The notes under the pieces: generated by a model
The model's input: the letters and a program-made list of their open reading frames with translations, nothing else
Databases searched by the model: none
Told to the model about the DNA's origin: nothing
Assembly: GCA_007922305.1 (NCBI GenBank)
Contig: ML677334.1
Coordinates: 16,872,344 to 16,936,343 of the forward strand
Direction of reading: 5' to 3'
Origin: Dermatemys mawii
Taxonomy: Eukaryota; Chordata; Testudines; Dermatemydidae
DNA length: 64,000 bases
Position numbers and translations under genes: made by a program
In this document: piece by piece, positions 47,296 to 58,479 of the stretch
Position numbering within the stretch: position 1 is the stretch's first letter
How the letters are laid out: every line of letters starts with the position of its first letter

Positions 47296-48740
47296 TCATA
47301 GACATTAAGGCCAGAAGGGACCATCATGATCATCTAGTCTTACCTCTTACGCATTGCAGGCCATGGAACTTCACTCATCCATTCGTCTAATAGACCTATA
47401 ACCTCCGACTGAGTTATTAAGGTCCTCAAATATTCATTTAAATACTTCAAGTTATAGAGAATCCACTATTTACTCTAGATCAAAACAGCAAGGAACCCAC
47501 ATCCTGTGCTGCAGAGGAAGACAAACAGTCCACTCTTTTGTCTCTGCCAATCTGACCTGGGGGTAAATTCCTTCCTTTCCACAAATATGGTGATCAGTTA
47601 TACCCTGAACATGTGGGTGAGACCTACCAGCCGGACATATGAGAAAGAATTCTCTGTAGTAACTCAGAGCCCTTGCCACCTAATGTCCCATCTCCAGCCA
47701 CTGGATATTTTTGCTAATAGGTTGTGGTTGTGTCATATGCCATTGTTGACAGTGTCATCCTACCACCCCCTCTATAAACTTATCAAACTGAGCCTCACAA
47801 CAAGTTAAATGGTTTGCTCCCACTGCTCCCCTTGGAAGGTAGTTCCAGAGCCTCCTCTGATGGTTAAAAATCTTTGTCTGACGTCAAACATAAACTTATT
47901 GATGGCGAGTTTATACTCATTTGTTCTTGTGCCAGCATTGGCCCTTAACTTAAGTAACTCCTCTCCCTCCCTGGTATTTATCTCTCTGATTATCTATATT
48001 TATAGAGAGCAATAATACCTCCCCTCGGCCTTCATTTTGTTAAGCTAAACAAGCCAAGCTCCTTAAGTCTTTTCTCATAAGGCAAGTTCTCAGTCCTCCG
48101 ATCATCCTAATAGACCTTCTCTGCACCTGTTTCAGTTTGAATTCCTCTTTCTTAAACGTAGGAGACCAGAACTGCACCCAGTATTCCAGATATGGTCTCA
48201 CCAGTGCCTTGTATAATAGTAATAATACTTCCCTATCTCTACTGGAAATATTTTGCCTAGGATGCATCCTACGAAAACATTAGCCTTTTTTTTTTTTTTT
48301 GGCCACATCAGATTGGGTTGCTAATAGTCATCCTGGTATCGACCAACATACTCAGATCTTTCTGCTCCTTTTTGACTTCCAACTGATACATCCCCAGTTT
48401 ACAGCAAAAATTCTTGTTGTTAGTCCCTAAGTGTATAATCTTGCACTTTGAAATATTCAATTTCATCCCATTTCTGCTACTCCAGTTTTCAAGGTCATCC
48501 AGTCTTCTTGTGTGATCTTCTGGCCTGCATCCATAATGGCAATATCTCCTAATTTTAAGTCATCCACAAATATTATTAACACATTTCCACTTTTTGTGCC
48601 AAGGTCATGAATGAAAATATTTAAGAAGACTACTCCCAAGACCAATCCTTGAGGAACTCCACTAATACCCTCCTTCCAGCTTCAGATTTACCTTTCAGCA
48701 TGACCCACTGTAGACTCCTCTTTAACCAGTTTCTTACCCA
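47296..48740 (-). pseudogene. CR1 LINE, 3' part of a split copy
   Basis: The minus strand encodes NIFIHDL..IIFVDDLKL (48463-48645; FVDD catalytic box) and LYKALVRPYLEYWVQFWSP (48040-48267, the conserved CR1 thumb segment), then the CR1 3' region ending AAGGCCAGAAGGGACCATCA at 47310. The text continues in sense with the second part at 50268-51175; the copy was interrupted at 48741 just after TTTCTTACCCAC. About 100 bp of the usual CR1 sequence is missing at the break. Confidence 0.85.
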
Positions 48741-48741
48741 C

Positions 48742-49380
48742 TGTGACAAGGCACTTACTTCTTGTGTGTTGCCTATTGGGTGGGTGTGGTGCTGTAATCT
48801 TTCTTCCTGCTCCTGGCATTCCCTCAATGTTGCCAACCTTGCTAGACAGGTCTCCAGAGGTGCAGCCCTTCAGCCAAATCACACATACAAATGGATGAAC
48901 CCTTTCTGGGATAGCAAACAGTTCAACAAGCTGTCGGCCCACACCAGGGTCTTCAGCCCCATTTCTGGACACTTTAAATCATCCCCTTCACTCAGGCTTC
49001 CCAATAGGGCCTTTCCTCGGTGGACAGTGGAGGAACCCAGACTTGCCCACCACTCTGAGTCCCAACCCAGAGGCCCTGTAAATACGAGCCATATACCATT
49101 ACCTACCGGTTCACTGCTTCTGTTCCCTGGGCCTTTTACCCCACACAACCTCTTTCTCTTCACCCTTACCGCAGGGCTGAAATTCTCAGATCCCCTTCCT
49201 CCTCACTGAATGCACATGCCAGCAGAACTCATTTCCTGGTTCTCTCTCTCCTGTGACCAGCAAAGAGCACCCTTCCTTCCTCCTCTGATCCCAGCCAGAA
49301 CCTGACCTGCTCAGGTCCTGCAGCTCCTTTGAACTGAACGTGTTAATCTCTGATTGGCTACTTCTGTGGCAGCATCTCAG
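48742..49380 (+). mobile_element. LTR fragment, TGTGAC start
   Basis: Begins TGTGACAAGGCAC exactly where the CR1 stops. Has the order seen in the other LTRs: CCCAACCCAGAGGCCCTGTAAA in the position of the GCCCAGGGACCCTAACAGT motif, then a CTGATTGGCTACTTC box. The 3' end is lost against the Penelope-like element. The 186-codon frame 48649-49209 crosses from CR1 into this LTR and cannot be a gene. Confidence 0.6.
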
Positions 49381-50267
49381 TCAGGCCTGAAGGACCCACC
49401 TTTGATATTACTTCCTGAGATTGAGGGTAGTAGGACCACAGACCAGGACACACAAACTCAAAGCACCACCAGACCATGCCAGAACAACACATGTAGACAT
49501 ATCTCCACTGCTGCAATGGTCAACAGCCCCCACAACACACCTTTCAAGATCCATTGGTCCTACACATGCCTATCACAACATGTGGTGTACCTCATCCAGT
49601 GCACTAAATGCCCCCAATAACAACTATGTGCGTGAAACCAAACAATCACTATGCTCTCGAATGAACTCACACATGAAAATGACAAAAGGCAAAAAAACTG
49701 CATTCCCTGTGGGTGAACACTTTTCACAACGCGATCACTCTATATCTGACCTATCGCTCCTCACTCTGCACAGCACTTCCAAAAGACAAGCCTGGGCACT
49801 GAACTTCATAATTTTGCTAGACACTAAAAACCATGATCTTAATAAAGACACTGGATTACTATAGATTATTACTACAATCTGTTTCCCATTAACACCCCTT
49901 CTTGTCCTATAAATACAGAGATGTCACTAGGCCACTTCACCTTAAATGGTCCTTAGAATAAGTGCTAAATATTTATTCTAACCTATGCATTCAACCTTGT
50001 ACTAGCTGTGACGTTCTGGGTATGTCTACGCAGCAACTAGACACCTTCAGCTAGCCTGTGCCAGCCGACTCGGGCTCATGGGGTTTGGGCTGTGGAGCTA
50101 TTTCATTGCTGTGCAGACTTTGCAACTTGGGCTGGAGCCCAGGCTCTAGGACACAGCAAGGTATCTACCCATATCCCCTGAGAACCCTTACCAGAGCTGA
50201 GGAAGAGCTCAGTGCAGATTGAAAGCTTCTCTCCAGTCCAATAAAATATATTACCTCCCACGGTTAT
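49380..50267 (+). pseudogene. Penelope-like element, GIY-YIG endonuclease
   Basis: Plus-strand text: CRHISTAAMV, SYTCLSQHVVYLIQCTKCP (49354-49620 frame), then after a one-base shift in a C run NNNYVRETKQSLCSRMNSH, TAFPVGEHFSQRDHSISD and WALNFIILLDTKN. This is the GIY-YIG nuclease of Penelope-like retroelements: VYLIQC for GIY, YVRET for the YIG-ET block (usual G replaced by R), SRMNSH for the R...H block and E in PVGEHF. Downstream is a non-coding 3' tail ending AGTCCAATAAAATATATTACC. The reverse transcriptase is absent, so it is a 5'-truncated insertion. It ends where the CR1 resumes. Confidence 0.75.
50018..50164 (+). mobile_element. half MITE inside the Penelope-like tail
   Basis: GGGTATGTCTACGCAGCAAC through GGGCTGGAGCCCAGGCTCTAGG matches one half of the palindromic MITE type at 46817. 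The second half is missing. It splits the Penelope-like tail after AGCTGTGACGTTCT. Confidence 0.65.
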
Positions 50268-51175
50268 TGAAATTCACGTAAACTAGAACTACTGCATTTC
50301 CTTTGTCTACAAAATCAGTTATCTTCTCAAAAAAAGAGAGCAAGCTGATCTGGCACAAGCTACCTTTTGTAAAACGCTGTTGTGTTTTGTCCCAATTACC
50401 TTGTACCTCTATGTCCTTAACTACTGTCTTTTCAAAATTTGTTCAAAAACCTTGCATACAATTAAGGTCAAAGTAATGGGCCTGTAGTTTCCCAAGACAC
50501 TTTTTTTTTCTTTATTAAATATAGGTATCATATAAGCAATTCTCCAGTCACAGGGTATGACCCTGGAGTTTATAGAGTCATTAAAAATCCCTGCTATTGG
50601 GTTTGCAATTTCATGAGTCAGTTCCTTTAACATTCTTGGATTTAGATTATCTGGGCCCCTGATTTGGTCCTATTAAACTGTTTGAATTTGGCTTCCATCT
50701 GAAATATGGTAATTTCTACTTCCATATCCTTGTTCCCATTTGCCATTCTGCCATTGTTCCCAGGCTCATCATTATCCTTATTAAAAATAAGGTCTAGTAT
50801 TCATTTAGGTGATGGCCATACCTAGATTATCTCTATTTTCTACCCCCATGCTCAGTGCTTAGTGGTCTCATTTATTTTTTCTGTGTTTTCTTTTTATTTA
50901 TATGACAAAAGAATCTTTTACTATTGGTTTTAATTTCCTTTGCAAGGTCCAGTTCTGCTTGGCTTTTCTCAGTTCTCACTTTTTCCCCTGTACTTTCTGA
51001 CCTTCCAAGGTAGCTTTCCTTGCTGTTCCATCCCTTATTCCATTCCTTGTAGGCTTTCTGTTTTCTCTTAATAATCTGTTTGAGATGCTTGTTCATCAAG
51101 TTTCATCTGCAACCTTTCCCTATGAATTTTTCCCCTTGCTTGGGATGTAGGGTTCAGATGGTTTCTGCAACCTAA
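50268..51175 (-). pseudogene. CR1 LINE, 5' part of the split copy
   Basis: The minus strand encodes HLKQIIKRKQKAYKEWNKG and ELDLAKEIKTNSKRFFCHIN (50872-51099), the CR1 linker between endonuclease and reverse transcriptase. It then gives SINSRVIPCDWRIAYMIPIF and NYRPITLT (50421-50633), reverse transcriptase motif 1. Together with 47296-48740 it reconstructs one element. The endonuclease part is not seen (truncated near 51175). Confidence 0.85.
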
Positions 51176-51205
51176 AGTATTTCCAAGTCTCTTCCACATT
51201 CAGAT

Positions 51206-51957
51206 TAGGGTTGACAGGTGTCTGGTTTTCGAATGGAATGACTGGTTGAAAAGGGAACATGGCAGTTCTGGCCAGCACCACAGACCAGGCTGTTAAAAGT
51301 CCAATCGACACCACAGTGGGGTTAAGGCAGGTCCCCTGCCTGCCATGGCTCCTTGTGGCTCCCTGAAGCAGTAGCATGCTCCCACTTTGGCTCCTACGTG
51401 TAAGGGTATCTGGGGGCTCCACACGCTGCCCCACCTCAAGTGCCAACTTTGAAGCTCCCATTGGCCGGGAACCACAGCCAATGGGAGCTGCAGGGGCGGC
51501 ACCTGTGGATGAGGGCAGCGTGCAGAGCTGCCTGGATGCGCCTCCGCATAGAAGCCAGAGGGAGGACATGCCATTGCTTCCAGGAGCTGCTTGAAGTAAG
51601 CAGCACCTGAAGTCTGCACCCCTGACATCCTCCCATGCCCCAACTTCTTGCCCCAGTCCCGATCCCCCTCCTGCCCTCCAAACCCCTCAGTCCCAGCCTG
51701 GGGCACCCTCCTACACCCCAAACCCCCCATCCTCAGCACACACCCCCATCGAAAGCCCTCACTCCCTCCCACACCCAAACACCATGAGCCAGCCTGGTGA
51801 AAATGAGCGAGTGAGTGAAATTGGGGAGAGCAAGTGACAGGGGGAGGGGGAGATGGAGTGAGTGGGGGCCTTAGAGAAAGGGTGGGGCATGGGTGGGTCC
51901 CCAGAGGGGGCAAGGTAAGGGGCAGGGCAAGGGTGCTCGGTGCAAGGGCAAGGGTGC
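51206..51957 (+). mobile_element. GC-rich non-autonomous element, truncated
   Basis: Starts AGGGTTGACAGGTGTCTGGT, close to the AGGGTTGCCAAC-type terminal repeat of a turtle element I recognise. The interior contains a near-palindrome GCTCCCATTGGCCGGGAACC / CAGCCAATGGGAGCTGCAGG (51453-51496), then a C-rich stretch and a G-rich stretch. The right end is cut by the LTR at 51958. Long open frames on both strands (149 and 206 codons on the minus strand) reflect its low stop-codon content; they show no domain. Confidence 0.6.
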
Positions 51958-52470
51958 TCAGTATGGAAGGTGGAAAAACGGGGGAGCCCGGGCCTGCCCT
52001 CTACTCCAGGCTCCAGCCCAGGGACCCTAATAGTATCAGCTAAGATGGCTGACCTTTTATCCACAAAACACAATACAATTCCCTGGACTACTTCCCCAAA
52101 GCAGTCCCTGCTTCTTCAAACTCCACTTCACCCTTCCCTCAGGGCCTCCTTCCTTCTGGATGATATGTTGTCCACCATTCAGTCTCACCAACAGCACAAC
52201 TTCCTCTCACAGCTCCTGACACCCACACCCCACCTGACTAACTGGGAGGTTTTTATCTGGTTTCAGCCAGTCCCTGATTGGCTTCAGGTGTCCCAATTAG
52301 GCTAGCTATTTCTACTCCTTTCTAGAAGGTTCTTAATTGGCCCCAGGTGTCTTGATTGGCCTGGAGTAGCCTTTGTTTGGCTATCCAGGGAACAGGGACC
52401 TGCACATCCTGAGACTAATATACCTGCCTTCCAGCACTCTCCTATATCCTTCTGGTCTGACTCCGTCACA
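51958..52470 (+). mobile_element. LTR fragment, near-identical to 42386-42895
   Basis: From CAGTATGGAAGGTGGAAAAA to ACTCCGTCACA it repeats the 3' three-quarters of the solo LTR at 42235-42895 with few differences (for example GGGCTACTTCCCC versus GGACTACTTCCCC). The 5' quarter is missing: the GC-rich element stops and this begins without a TGTGAC start. Confidence 0.8.
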
Positions 52471-54064
52471 CTATCTTTGAAACAGTGGAAGTGTGAATAG
52501 AAATGTGAACCTTACTTTAGTGTATATCTATATTAAATTCATTCATTTTTTTAAAAATAGGGATTGATGAGTAAAACCTTCCAATAAATAGGCCAGGGAA
52601 GAACCTTTCCTGGCTTACTTCTGTGAGGGTGGCCAAAGTGTCCTTTCCTATTCCTGAAAAGCACATGGGCAGACAAAGAATTCAGTATGCGTTACACTAA
52701 TTTCCAAACAGAAAATTCCTTTGATTCACGCTCTGAAAAATAACTTGTGGCAGCAATTCATTACATTAAGATACCACTGTCCTCCTAACACCCTGCATCT
52801 GTCAGTAGGGGTACGTTTGCTTGAACAAATGCCTCTGGTGGAATTTTGCTTGGGCCAGTTCATTTGTATGGTGATTAGAGGTAGCTGGTGCCCATCATAC
52901 TCTGTTGCATTATTAACGCATCAACTGCAATTCTGCTGAAGAGAAAAGGAGGGATACGATTTTCATCATATTTCAGGAGGGAGAGAAGGACCATGTTTTT
53001 AATGCCCAAGAAAAACTATTTGTTTGTCTGATCTCTTTCTTCCTTTGCGGGCAGTAACTCTTTGCAATCAGGTTCAGAGAGATTATATTTTTGTCTCAGT
53101 TCAAAAATAAAATAGAAGAGCTGAGCTATCAGAGGAGTTTCAGGGCAGAGAAACACCTTGCAATTACTTTGGTTTAGAGGCATTAGATCTGCTGACATGG
53201 TGTTTCCTGGCATCTTTGTCTTTCAATCATGAAAGTCATTCTCAGGTTTCAGACATTTTCAGTTTTAAGTGGAAAGACACGGTTACATGAAAACAAATGT
53301 GCATTCACAGAGACAGCAGAGACATTTTTTCATGAGCTCAGATTTTTATATGGGAGTTTTGTCTGCGAGGGGACTACAGAAATGGGCTCTCAAAGGCCAA
53401 ACATCAGTTCACAGGATAAAACACAATGATTAAGTTCGCAAAAACGAGAACTGCAGTTTGCAAAATCTCATCTCTTTAAACAATAAGGGATTTCCATTCT
53501 ACTTTACTATACTGGAATTTCACTATGCATGAATCTCACAACCTACCTACCTCTTCCTCATAGGTTAAATAGATGAGCATTTTATGGAGAACGATGTGCC
53601 TGATCCTACAAGACTGCAGAGCTTTCTGAGAGGTACTGAGTGCCCTCAGTTGCTGGGACTTCATTGTGAGTTGAGAGAGCTAAGTAGCTGCCAGCAGTTG
53701 CTCAGCTCTTCACAGGATTAGGACCTTTATGGAGGTGAGGAAATTGAATTCCTGCCGCCAGTCCAGAGGGAGACTTCAGCACAACTCCTCCACAGCAGCA
53801 CATCCAGGGTTGATGAACCCCATCTCTGTGGCTTCTTTGCTCATGCCCCCTGGCCCAACAAACACTAACATATCGCACCAAAGCTGCATTCCTTACTTAA
53901 ATCAATGGGAGTCTTGAGCAAGGCAAGCAGAATTTGCCTTGTATTTGCTGTGATGGAACTGACTCGTCAATGGTTAGACCACTGGTGTGCAGAGATCACT
54001 TCATCCCACGCTGACCAATATCATATCATTTTTTCTTATATTCCACCATCCGACTGTATCCACC
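52471..54064. other. no gene seen; possible conserved block
   Basis: 52980-53480 has no repeat signature. A decayed palindrome at about 53595-53733 (GTGCCTGATCCTAC ... CACAGGATTAGGACC) belongs to the short palindromic group. No exon supported. Confidence 0.45.
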
Positions 54065-54190
54065 TGTTGTCTTTTGTCTTATAATTAAATTGTAGGAGCA
54101 GGGGCCATCTTATTGTTCTGTACGGTGCTCAGCACAATGGGATCCTGGTCCATAACTAGTGCTTCTGTGTGCCACAATAATAAAATTAAA
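54065..54190 (+). repeat. L2-like 3' tail repeat, copy 4
   Basis: 'ATTGTAGGAGCAGGGGCCATC', then 'CTGTACGGTGCTCAGCACAATGGGATCCTGGTCCATAAC', then AATAATAAAATTAAA. Best preserved copy in the window. Confidence 0.65.
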
Positions 54191-55567
54191 CAGTTATATA
54201 TAGGTCATAATCCAATTCACATCCATGTCACACTTTACTTTTTGTGTTGCACTTGTAAAATATAAAACCATTCAGCTTTATATATAACAGCTTTCCACTC
54301 TTTTAGAAGTAATAGCAAATAACCAGACAAACAATGTATTTTGTTTCAAAATAGAAAATTGGCATATGAATAGTGTAAAGGGCAGATGGCATAGTATTGT
54401 TTGCTAGGCCCATGCCAGCTATCCAGGGAATCCATAAAAGGTAGATTCTGTAACGTTTTCTGAAGTATGGGTGATGTTTGGAAAAAATTGGGAAGCCTGA
54501 GTAAACACTTTTAGTTAAGTAGAAGCAAAGTCCCAGGCTCATCTGGTGAGTGAAATAAAGATCTGACTACTTTAAGACTCAGACATTCCTCCCAGGAAGT
54601 AACTGGCAGATTCAATTTTGAGTTTGACACCAAGGCTACCAATTCTCAAGAGAGAAATTGTGAGTTTGGGAAATTCATTTTATGAAGTTAGATAACTGTG
54701 TTCCAATCACGTATAATTTAACATTGTTTCAGTTTGATATTTCTGTTCTTCACTGTTGATTCTTTTAGTGATTTATTACAATATTCTCTCCAAAATGAAT
54801 TGATTCTTCATTTCTGATTTTTGTAGGCAGCCTTTTATCAGTTAGACTCTAAATAACTTTTTGTAGACATTTTCCTTTAACTGATGGAAGCTGTTTTATT
54901 TGATCTAAATTATCATTAGTAATGTAAAAATGGAGAGAGATGAGTCTTAGATGAGTCACCCTGGCCCCATTCAGCGCCCCCCTCCCCGCCACTGGTCTAC
55001 TAGCTGCAGTGTTGCCAATTTAATTATTTTCCAATTCCCCCTGTAAATTTGAACATTGCCTCTAATTTCAGTTTCTGGGGAAAACACTGATTTAGCGGAC
55101 TCTCTCTGAATCATGTTACTCAATAGCTAAAGAGGGATCTGGTGAGACAACCTTATTCCCAACAAACCTTAGTCACTTAAAAAAGAATTTATTTGTGGAC
55201 AGCAGAAGCCTGAGTTATTTTCTATCTTTTAGCAGATCTGCCAAACTGCATTGCATTATGCTCATCATAGCATAATAAAAAATAAATTCTAAATATTTAT
55301 AAATAATCTTGAGATCATACCAAAGAGACATTAGTGTAGGCCAAAATTTGTCCTAACTAAAGTCATAATATGGACATAATAATAAGACGGAACAAATGTT
55401 GTTTATTCCAGAGGCCAAATTCATAGGTGAATCAGAGTGAGTCTCAGAATTCAACTAAGTTGTAAAGAGTCTAACCGATGAAATGTTGAAGTGACTTAAT
55501 CTTCAAGTCACATTTTAAAAAATGACTTATGTCCCACAATTTTTCAGTGTGGTTGCTTCTAAGTGCC
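54191..55567. other. no gene seen
   Basis: AT-rich; nothing recognised. Confidence 0.5.
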
Positions 55568-55751
55568 AGATTTTCTTAAAGAGTCTGTAGACACCTAAGG
55601 ATATAGATAGGCATCTTATGAGATCTCCAAAACCCTTAGGCACTTAACTCTCATTGAATCAATGGAAGTTAGGGCCCAGGCCATTTTGAAAGGCCCATAG
55701 GGCACCTATCTGCATTATTAGCCACCTAATTATCTTTAAATATCTGGATCT
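55568..55751. repeat. palindromic MITE-like repeat
   Basis: Arms CACCTAAGGATATAGATAGG and, inverted, GGTGGCTAATAATGCAGATAGG mirror each other around TCATTGAATCAATGG (55651-55665). Same design as the other palindromes with a CATTGA..TCAATG centre. Non-coding. Confidence 0.6.
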
Positions 55752-57769
55752 TTAAATATCTAGCTCTCTCCTGTAAATGGGACTTAGTCCCTTAGGGGGA
55801 TAGGTATTTTAGAGTAATTTTCAGAGTACAAGTTAGAATGAGTTACACCATTAAATATCACCCTTAAATTTGGAAACAAATATGTAGTTTTTTAAAAAAG
55901 AATTGTTCTACCGTCAACAAGGACTATGTAAACATTATTTTCTTGCTGAACAGTTCTGCTCCCTAACATATATAGAATAAAATGGAATAGATTCCATTTT
56001 ATTCTATATATGTTCTTAGATTATGCTCATCACCATAGTATGTGAACCTCTTCCGGTAGTAGATTAAGCAATGTTACTAACATATATCATATGCTTGTTC
56101 TCTCATACTCTCCCTACAGGGAGAAGCATATGCAGTTTTAGAATTTTATATTATATACATATACACACAAACAGCAATGTGAGTGAGTGAGTTTGTTAGA
56201 GAAGGGAAGGACAAAGAAATGCACCTTACCATACAGTGGAAAGTGGATTCTGAATCATATCTGCCGAATCTAGTACCATAAATAAATTTCACTATTTTTT
56301 ACTTCCATTAGCCCTGCAGAGCCAACATAGCTAAGTAAGAGTGAGATGGATTATATTTAATCCTGTGTATCAATGGAATTTGTGTGCTAAATTTCAGTCA
56401 ATCGGTTACCACTGCAGATAACTAGTTTTCACAGGTGTCTCTGAGGGCATAGAACACAGAATCTTTATTAGTGTTGCTGATGCCTAAGGAAAAAAAAAAA
56501 AGTTTGGCTCTCAGATCACAGGATAAGTTTACAGGGCTGACAAAACACAACCTCATTTTTGCTTGAACAGTATGAAAAGATGATGTGTAAATTATTGTGA
56601 AACAACAAACATAGAACCTCATAATCAGTGTCTAATGGTCACTTTTTAAGAATGAAGCAGCATTTCAATCATAGAGAAACTAAACAAAAAATGATTCCCA
56701 AAATAAATCCAATTTTTGTGCCATCTCTGCAGATTCTGGTAGCATAGGACAGGAAAAAGACACATGGACAGGAAAAAAGACAAAATAATAAACTAAAGAT
56801 ATGGCTATTGCTAAACAAGCACACCAAGCATTGTTCATTTCAAAACATAGAAAAAACCACCAGTATTTGCGAATGAAAAAAAAAACAGAAACGAAAAGCA
56901 GTTTTTCTTCCTTATTATAATTTTTTGAGTTTCTGCCATCATGGAAACAACAGAAAGTAAACAATGTTATCAAATATTACTTGACATTTTTCCCCTCAAA
57001 TTTATCCACCCTATAGAAAGATAACTTCCAGAAGTAGTATTATATTGGGTAACTTTTGAGACAGGGTGACTATTGTGTATCTTATTCTTATTAGCAAAGA
57101 AATAGTATATTCAAGCTTGAAGATATTCTAGTTTGTTCCTGTTCTCCAGGTTCTTTAAGGCAACATGTAATTTAGTAACATATGTCTACTTGTTAAACTT
57201 TGGTTGCTGGACAATGGTAGATGACAAATATATTGTTAATCCAACTTGACCTTTTTAAAGACATCTACTGGGAAAGATAACTGATGTATATAGCCTTTAG
57301 TTCCATCTTTTCACAATCTTGAAGGGCCGATTTTGATACCTTCAACCAGTTTAAACTTCAAGAATCTATATACCTTTCTTTGGGAGGCTTTTATTGGTAT
57401 GTAGAAACTTGTTCTGTGGTCGAAATTTGTATTAGGAATTCAAACCTGCTATGTTTTAAGGAACCAGTGTTTATCAACGTAGGCAGAAGGCCATCACAAG
57501 GCAGCTCAGCCTATAGAGTTGTATGCTGGGTGTGTGGAGACAAAGTTGTTAGGAAATCAACTTGCCACCTCTGTTCAAGTTGCTTCAAATCTGCTGAAAA
57601 AGTCCCCTAAGTGCCTCTGTTTGTGTGCACTCCCACTAACTAAATCATTGGGCTTAATTAAAAAGCCCAAGCAGGATATCAAAAAAAATACACATTTCCC
57701 CACCTAGCTCATCTGCAGGTCCCAACCCTGCAGATCCATTTAGAGTCCTCCTTCATTCACTAGAATGAA
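55752..57769. other. no gene seen apart from a perfect palindrome
   Basis: AT-rich. No exon supported; the 97-codon minus frame at 56680-56973 is low-complexity and F-rich. Also contains GTGAGTGAGTGAGT near 56180. Confidence 0.5.
55965..56014. repeat. perfect inverted repeat, 24-bp arms, 2-bp loop
   Basis: Left arm 55965-55988 (begins AACATATATAGAATAAAA) and right arm 55991-56014 are exact reverse complements separated by AG. Confidence 0.95.
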
Positions 57770-57955
57770 CTGGCACCTGAGTCTCCCATCTCCCAGATGA
57801 ATTTCTTAACCATTGGACTATAGAGAAATTGTCACTCTGTCTGTCAAATTACCATTTAAGTAAAATCATTTCAATAAGAGATATCCCAAGTCACTGTATA
57901 GCCCCACGTTTAGGGCACTCAGCTGTGCGGTGAGAGATGTGGGCTCGTGTATTCC
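57770..57955. repeat. tRNA-like foldback repeat, second copy
   Basis: Left GCACCTGAGTCTCCCATCTC then TTAACCATTGGACTATAGAG; right TATAGCCCCACGTTTAGGGC, ACTCAGC and GAGAGATGTGGGCTCGTG, the inverted counterpart. Same type as 43828-43965. Confidence 0.45.
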
Positions 57956-58018
57956 AAGGCCCAGAGATGGTGGTGGTGGTGATCTAGTCTGACTTCCTGT
58001 ACAACGCCGGCCATAGAA
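57956..58018 (-). mobile_element. CR1 3' fragment, part 1
   Basis: AAGGCCCAGAGATGG then GATCTAGTCTGACTTCCTGT and GCCGGCCATAGAA match the 3' end of CR1 as at 4012 and 47296. Continues at 58304 after the MITE. Confidence 0.75.
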
Positions 58019-58303
58019 CAGTGGTGGGCAACCTGCCACACGCAGCCCATCAGGGTAATCCGTTGTCGGGATGCCAGATAGTGTGTTTACATGTACACAG
58101 CTGCCTGCAGCTCCCAGTAGTAGAGGTTCGCCATTCTCAGCCAATGGGCACTGATTCCCGCAGCTCCCATTGTCCAGGAACAGCGAACCGCAACCACTGG
58201 GAGTTGCGGGAGGCCTTGCAAATGTAAACACACTGTCTGGCGGCCCACCAGCAGGTTACCCTGTCAGGCCATGTGTTGGCCACAAGCCACAGGTGCTCAC
58301 TAC
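58019..58303. mobile_element. palindromic hAT-like MITE inside CR1
   Basis: Starts CAGTGGTGGGCAACCTGCCA and ends CCACAGGTGCTCACTA. Mirrored interior: TCAGGGTAATCCG / GGTTACCCTG, TGTGTTTACATGTACACAG / ATGTAAACACACTGTC, CAGCTCCCAGTAG / CCACTGGGAGTTGC. It splits CR1 text between CCATAGAA and CTTCCCCAAAAT. A clear 8-bp duplication is not visible. Confidence 0.75.
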
Positions 58304-58435
58304 TTCCCCAAAATAAGTGCTAGAACAGATTTTTTAGAAAGACATGGAAAATCCATTATGAGCCTTGCTAAATTGTTCCAACGGTTAATTACTCTCACTG
58401 TTAAAAATGTATGCCTTGCGAATTCCGCTGTGTGA
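58304..58435 (-). mobile_element. CR1 3' fragment, part 2
   Basis: CTTCCCCAAAATAAGTGCTA, AGATTTTTTAGAAAGACAT, AAATTGTTCCAACGGTTAAT and TACTCTCACTGTTAAAAATG continue the CR1 text after the MITE. Confidence 0.75.
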
Positions 58436-58479
58436 CAGGGTGCCTAAAGTTAAGAGTTGCAATCCTGAACCTAAGCCCT

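Noticed and set aside
48649..49209. 186-codon plus-strand open frame
   Set aside because: It crosses the boundary between minus-strand CR1 text and an LTR, and has no domain; chance open frame.
51293..51913. 206-codon minus-strand open frame
   Set aside because: Lies inside a GC-rich non-coding repeat; proline- and glycine-rich composition without motifs; open because stop codons are rare in GC-rich DNA.
42235..52470. Intact provirus between two LTR copies
   Set aside because: The first LTR has its own exact 4-bp duplication and the interior is CR1, MITE and Penelope-like sequence, without gag, pol or env.
55965..56014. microRNA precursor
   Set aside because: Loop of 2 bp is far too short and the stem is perfect; no miRNA-like structure.
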